From contig DHTG01000104.1 of NCBI GenBank assembly GCA_002411545.1, forward strand, positions 5,992 through 16,257: a stretch of DNA of 10,266 nt, written 5' to 3'. The notes under the pieces are model-generated. The model searched no databases. It worked only from the letters and a program-made list of their open reading frames with translations, and was not told where the DNA came from. This DNA comes from Bacteroidales bacterium UBA5266 (GTDB lineage Bacteria > Bacteroidota > Bacteroidia > Bacteroidales > WCHB1-69). Shown here piece by piece: positions 7,029 to 10,266 of this stretch (positions are counted from its first letter, which is position 1; every line of letters begins with the position of its first letter). Both the position numbers and the translations under genes were made by a program.

Positions 7029-8393
7029 TTAATCAATGATTTTTAAACGATCAACCCCCAATCGAACTTTCAACCAATTGGTTAATTGCTGACGTTGAAC
7101 ATTATCGGGTTCATAGTTCCAATTAACGAATAAGGTTAAAATGGTGTCTTGTGTTAAGTTTTCAGTATTTACATATACCATTCTTTCAATAGAAAACGTT
7201 TGAATGCAAGGATATTGAACTGCCATTTCCTTGGCTATTTGAAGCTTATCACTATCAAAGGCTGTTTTAATATCTAATTGTGTTTCCAACAATTTAATGA
7301 CAGAATCTTTTTGAACTAATTGTTCTTCCTTTTTATTGAGTAAGTTCTCCAAAAAGTCGGCTTGCACATTTACATCTAATATACTACCGGTTTGCTTGAC
7401 AATCAAATTCGTTTTTTTTAAACCGTATTTCAACAATTGTTCTTTCAAATAATTAATTTCTTTTTGCTTTAACTCACGACCAATGAGTGACATGGTAATG
7501 GTTCTTTCTTTACGTTGATATTCTCTGGAAGAACTTAATACTTGAATATTCTCAAACATAGTTGATTCTTGAATGTCGTTAATATATTTAATGGCTTGAT
7601 TATTAAAAGAAGTTTCTCTTATGACATCAATAGATAAAAACACGCTGGGAACAATCATAATTACAGAGAACAAGGTAATGCTTCTTTGCACAAAACGCTG
7701 ACGGTTAGCGTCTACATATTTTTTATGTGGAAAATGTAAAAAGCGTACCATGATAAAGGTTGCTAAAGCAATAAAGAAAGAATTAATAAAAAACAAATAA
7801 GAAGCCCCTAAAAAATAAGAAAACTGACCACTGGCTAAGCCATAACCGGCGGTACACAAGGGAGGCATCAAAGCTGTGGCAATAGCCACACCGGAGATTA
7901 CTGTGAAAGGCTGTTGTTTACGTGATAAGGCTATTATCCCAGCCATGCCACCGAAAAAAGCAATCAAAACATCGAAAATGGAAGGTCGAGTACGAGCCAA
8001 CAATTCCGATTGGGCATCGCTTAATGGAGAAACAAGAAAGTAAGTAAAAGAAGCTAAAATGCTAATGAATACCATGATAGCGAAGTTCTTTAAAGACTTT
8101 CTTAATAAATCACTATCGCTGATTCCTATAGCTAAACCCACTCCGTTGATTGGACCCATTAATGGAGATATCAACATAGCACCGATAATGACAGCCGTTG
8201 AGTTTACATTTAATCCTACAGATGCTACAATGACTGCAAAAGCAAGAATCCATACATTGACTCCTTTAAATTCTACGGATTTACTGATGGAAAGTAATGT
8301 TGTATCTATATCTGTATCATCAGTAATCCGGGCAATTTCTCTGATTTTTAAGTGTATCCATTTAATCCACAAAGGAAGACTTCTAGTACTCAT
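7029..8393 (-). CDS. DUF389 multi-pass membrane protein
   Basis: A 454-residue inner-membrane protein of the DUF389 (conserved hydrophobic domain) family, of unknown function. The family core spans about residues 40-220. It includes VNVWILAFAVIVASVGLNVN (46-65), followed by the signature STAVIIGAMLISPLMGPI (65-82), and then ISGVAIATALMPPLCTAGYG (166-185). Membrane segments are predicted near 47-63, 103-122, 140-156, 163-183, 194-216 and 236-254. After them comes a soluble tail of about 200 residues. It includes a charged, probably coiled-coil stretch at about 345-378 and a mixed alpha/beta end (about 395-452), which is longer than in minimal family members. The ATG at 8391-8393 is chosen because a short basic leader (IKWIHLKIREIARITDD) precedes the membrane core, as usual in the family. 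The gene faces the SDR gene across a divergent intergenic region. A transport role has been suggested for such proteins only on topology. Confidence 0.88.
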   Translation of the reverse strand: MSTRSLPLWIKWIHLKIREIARITDDTDIDTTLLSISKSVEFKGVNVWILAFAVIVASVGLNVNSTAVIIGAMLISPLMGPINGVGLAIGISDSDLLRKSLKNFAIMVFISILASFTYFLVSPLSDAQSELLARTRPSIFDVLIAFFGGMAGIIALSRKQQPFTVISGVAIATALMPPLCTAGYGLASGQFSYFLGASYLFFINSFFIALATFIMVRFLHFPHKKYVDANRQRFVQRSITLFSVIMIVPSVFLSIDVIRETSFNNQAIKYINDIQESTMFENIQVLSSSREYQRKERTITMSLIGRELKQKEINYLKEQLLKYGLKKTNLIVKQTGSILDVNVQADFLENLLNKKEEQLVQKDSVIKLLETQLDIKTAFDSDKLQIAKEMAVQYPCIQTFSIERMVYVNTENLTQDTILTLFVNWNYEPDNVQRQQLTNWLKVRLGVDRLKIID

Positions 8394-8432
8394 CTTATTT
8401 GTTTCAATTAGTTAATTATGTAACGCATAAAC

Positions 8433-8464
8433 ATAAATAATGTTATTGATCCAATAATATTTAT
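8433..8464. repeat. Interrupted inverted repeat in divergent intergenic region
   Basis: Two nested arms form an interrupted palindrome: ATAAATA (8433-8439) with TATTTAT (8458-8464), and TTATTG (8443-8448) with CAATAA (8452-8457). The loop is ATC and three bases (ATG) bulge on the left. It lies about 40 bases upstream of the DUF389 start, where a promoter for that minus-strand gene would be expected, so it could be an operator. The sequence is nearly all A/T, so chance is a real alternative. Confidence 0.35.
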
Positions 8465-8476
8465 TATTACGATAAT

Positions 8477-8493
8477 ATCTAATCTTTTTAGAT
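8477..8493. repeat. Inverted repeat upstream of SDR promoter (candidate operator)
   Basis: A perfect 6-base inverted repeat, ATCTAA-TCTTT-TTAGAT, lies just upstream of where the -33 element of the SDR promoter would be. Its position suits a regulator binding site for the SDR/sterol-reductase operon, but no regulator gene is visible nearby and the repeat is short. Confidence 0.3.
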
Positions 8494-8520
8494 CATTCTA
8501 TCTGATTTGAGTTTTTTATG

Positions 8521-8528
8521 TAATTTTG
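8521..8528 (+). promoter_or_regulatory. -7 promoter element for SDR/sterol-reductase operon
   Basis: TAATTTTG matches the Bacteroides -7 consensus TAnnTTTG exactly and lies 21 bases before the SDR start codon at 8550. No TTTG sits at the normal 19-base distance upstream; the nearest, at 8506-8509, is too close. A weak -33 element would fit a gene that needs an activator or is expressed at a low level. Confidence 0.45.
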
Positions 8529-8549
8529 TAACCTAAATTACAATCATAC

Positions 8550-9332
8550 ATGTCAAACGATTTCACATTACGTTATGGTAGTTGGGCAATGGTGGCCGGC
8601 GCTTCGGAAGGATTGGGAGCTGCTTTTGCCGAAGCTTTGGCAAAGAGAGGATTAAATCTTATTTTACTGGCTCGCAGAATGGAAAAGTTAGAGGATTTAG
8701 CTTCGTCACTAAAAGTGAAATATAATATTGAAATCCGTTTTTTTTCCGTTGATTTACATGATTTCAATCAGACGAAAACTCTTGTTTCTTCTCTGGATGT
8801 TTCTATAGGTTTATTGGTTTACAATGCTGCCTATGCACCCATTGCATATTTCAGCGATATAAATGAAAGTCAACTAACTCAAATCGTTGATGTAAACGTA
8901 AAAACTCCTTTATTACTAGTAAAATTAGTATCGGAAGAAATGATAAGAAGTGGTAAAGGCGGTATATTGTTGATGTCGTCCTTAACAGGCACACAAGGGA
9001 GTCCGAAAGTAGCCACCTATGCTGCCACCAAAGCTTTTAACGCCATTTTAGCCGAGGGCATATGGAAAGAATTAAAACCGAAAGGTATAGATGTTATAGC
9101 ATCCTGTGCCGGCGCTATCATGACCCCGGGTTATGCTAATGCACAAAACGGGAAAGCTCCGGGGACATTATCCCCCGAAAAGGTAGCCGAAATTAGCTTA
9201 AAGGCACTTGGCAGAGGGCCTATTGTTATCCCAGGAACTATCAATAAATTAGCTCACTTTTTTATGGGAAGATTACTGTCTCGCAAAACTGCAATCAACA
9301 TAATGGAATTGAATACAAAAAATTTATCATGA
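8550..9332 (+). CDS. Short-chain dehydrogenase/reductase (SDR) oxidoreductase
   Basis: A 260-residue classical SDR that should use NAD(P)(H) to interconvert an alcohol and a ketone. The nucleotide-binding glycine motif is AGASEGLG (16-23). The paired arginines in LARRMEKLE (40-48) after the second strand suggest a preference for NADP(H). Further landmarks are VDLHD (67-71), YNAAY (91-95; NAA in place of NAG), DVNV (114-117, structural Asn116), catalytic Ser143/Ser144 in LMSSLTG, and catalytic Tyr157 and Lys161 in YAATK. The opening YGSWAMVAGASEGLG and the tail GRGPIVIPGTINKLAHF resemble a bacterial SDR group related to 17-beta-hydroxysteroid dehydrogenase/3-ketoacyl reductase types. The stop overlaps the next start as ATGA (9329-9332), implying translational coupling with a sterol-reductase-family protein. 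A steroid or polycyclic substrate is inferred from that pairing only. Confidence 0.92.
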   Translation: MSNDFTLRYGSWAMVAGASEGLGAAFAEALAKRGLNLILLARRMEKLEDLASSLKVKYNIEIRFFSVDLHDFNQTKTLVSSLDVSIGLLVYNAAYAPIAYFSDINESQLTQIVDVNVKTPLLLVKLVSEEMIRSGKGGILLMSSLTGTQGSPKVATYAATKAFNAILAEGIWKELKPKGIDVIASCAGAIMTPGYANAQNGKAPGTLSPEKVAEISLKALGRGPIVIPGTINKLAHFFMGRLLSRKTAINIMELNTKNLS

Positions 9333-10266
9333 AAACACAAATTTTAGGTTTCTTCACCCCTTGTATTGTCTATGTAGTCATCACCTTGTTGCATTACTTT
9401 TTACCCGGAAAATGGATGAAAGGCTATGTGAAAAATGATCGTACCGATGAAGTGTTAAGTTATCGATTAAACGGTAAATACGTCTTAATGGTATGTATTT
9501 TACTTTGGTTTATTTTAGGTTACACCGGATGGATTGCCTTTGATTGGCTCTACCAAGTTCGATGGTACAGTTTAATTGGTGCCGTTACCATAGGCTTATT
9601 ATTTTCATTCATAATCGTTCTGCCCTACCCCTCGACAGGGAAATCATGGCTTGCCGATATGTTTTTAGGTCGATTAAAAAATCCTCAATTCCGCAAAGGA
9701 CACATCGATGCCAAAATGTGGTTGTATTTAATCGGGACTATTATGCTTCAATTGAATGTGTTGAGTTTTGCCGCTCATCATTATATGGTATATCAAGATA
9801 TCAACACCGGTGTTTTTATTTGTGCTGCCTTGCTGACATATTTCGTTTGGGATTACCTGATTTTCGAAAAAGTACATCTCTATACCTACGACTTCATTGC
9901 CGAACGAGTGGGCTTTAAACTAGGTTTCGGATGTTTAACCTTCTATCCTTATTTTTATCTGATAGGCCTATGGGCAGTGGTCGACATGCCAAATCCACAA
10001 ACATCTACCCTGTTATCTGTTCTCTATACCTTGATTTTCTTCTTAGGATGGATATTAGCCCGTGGCACCAATATGCAGAAGTATTATTTTAAAACACAAC
10101 CCGACAAAAGTTTTTTAGGCATTAAACCGGAAGTACTGACCGACGGTAAAAAATCGATTTTGGTGAACGGCTTTTGGGGTTTAAGTAGGCATGTGAACTA
10201 TCTCGGTGAAATCCTCATGGCTTCCGGTATCGCTTTGAGCTTAGGTTACCCCGCTTTATGGTGGGT
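9329..10266 (+). CDS. ERG4/ERG24 sterol-reductase family membrane protein, 3'-truncated by window end
   Basis: An open frame of 312 codons continues past the window. It encodes a polytopic membrane protein of the ERG4/ERG24 family (C-14, C-24(28) and 7-dehydrocholesterol sterol reductases), which reduces C=C bonds with NADPH. Family landmarks occur in order: FLGRLKNPQF with HIDAKMW (112-131); DFIAERVGFKLGFG (188-201), matching the D-x-x-x-(D/E)-x-(F/V)-GFxLxxGD block with Cys in place of Asp; LARGTNMQKYYFK (243-255), matching the RxAN-x-QK-x-x-F motif; and NGFWGLSRHVNYLGE (280-294), the NADPH-site signature GxWGxxRHxNYxGD with Glu in place of Asp. Several hydrophobic segments fit membrane helices (about 7-25, 51-71, 79-99, 131-148, 160-178, 203-218, 227-244). 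The start overlaps the SDR stop by 4 bases. The substrate is unknown. Only the extreme C-terminus appears to be missing. Confidence 0.85.
   Translation, partial: MKTQILGFFTPCIVYVVITLLHYFLPGKWMKGYVKNDRTDEVLSYRLNGKYVLMVCILLWFILGYTGWIAFDWLYQVRWYSLIGAVTIGLLFSFIIVLPYPSTGKSWLADMFLGRLKNPQFRKGHIDAKMWLYLIGTIMLQLNVLSFAAHHYMVYQDINTGVFICAALLTYFVWDYLIFEKVHLYTYDFIAERVGFKLGFGCLTFYPYFYLIGLWAVVDMPNPQTSTLLSVLYTLIFFLGWILARGTNMQKYYFKTQPDKSFLGIKPEVLTDGKKSILVNGFWGLSRHVNYLGEILMASGIALSLGYPALWW

Noticed and set aside
8059..8415. 118-codon plus-strand open frame opposite the DUF389 gene
   Set aside because: It lies antisense to the most conserved membrane core of DUF389; its hydrophobic character simply mirrors that core.
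9544..9918. 124-codon plus-strand open frame inside the sterol-reductase gene
   Set aside because: It is out of frame with the ERG4/ERG24-family coding sequence that begins at 9329, which shows ordered family motifs and a 4-base overlap with the SDR stop.

Overview
The window is AT-rich chromosomal DNA from a member of the phylum Bacteroidota, most likely the order Bacteroidales. Four things point there: a TonB-dependent receptor tail followed by a DUF4249 lipoprotein; the long (about 320-residue) Bacteroidota form of NusB; a secreted peptidase ending in a type IX secretion (T9SS) C-terminal sorting domain; and promoter-like sequences of the Bacteroides TTTG / TAnnTTTG type rather than -35/-10 boxes. 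Shine-Dalgarno sequences are mostly absent, which also fits. The genus cannot be fixed from the sequence alone.

Layout, left to right. Positions 2-1155 hold the 3' end of an outer-membrane TonB-dependent receptor and a closely linked DUF4249 lipoprotein, together a probable uptake pair at the cell surface. Positions 1285-3380 hold nusB and, 11 bases after it, a LysM protein with a lytic-transglycosylase-like domain whose catalytic glutamate is replaced by leucine. Positions 3475-4446 hold a class II fructose-bisphosphate aldolase with its own promoter-like sequence and a hairpin/T-tract terminator. Positions 4679-6997 hold a secreted M1-family zinc metallopeptidase with a T9SS sorting domain. 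On the minus strand, converging with it, lies a DUF389 multi-pass membrane protein (7029-8393). A 156-base divergent intergenic region with two inverted repeats follows. Last comes a plus-strand two-gene operon: a short-chain dehydrogenase/reductase (8550-9332) overlapping by 4 bases (ATGA) an ERG4/ERG24 sterol-reductase-family membrane protein, which runs off the window (9329 to beyond 10266).

Most of this is ordinary Bacteroidota housekeeping and envelope biology. The two points that deserve attention are the SDR + ERG4/ERG24 pair, which looks like a two-enzyme module acting on a sterol, steroid or other polycyclic isoprenoid in a lineage not generally known for making sterols, and the apparent pseudoenzyme lytic transglycosylase downstream of nusB. 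No rRNA, tRNA, CRISPR array, insertion sequence or phage gene was recognised. No gap between genes exceeds about 235 bases.
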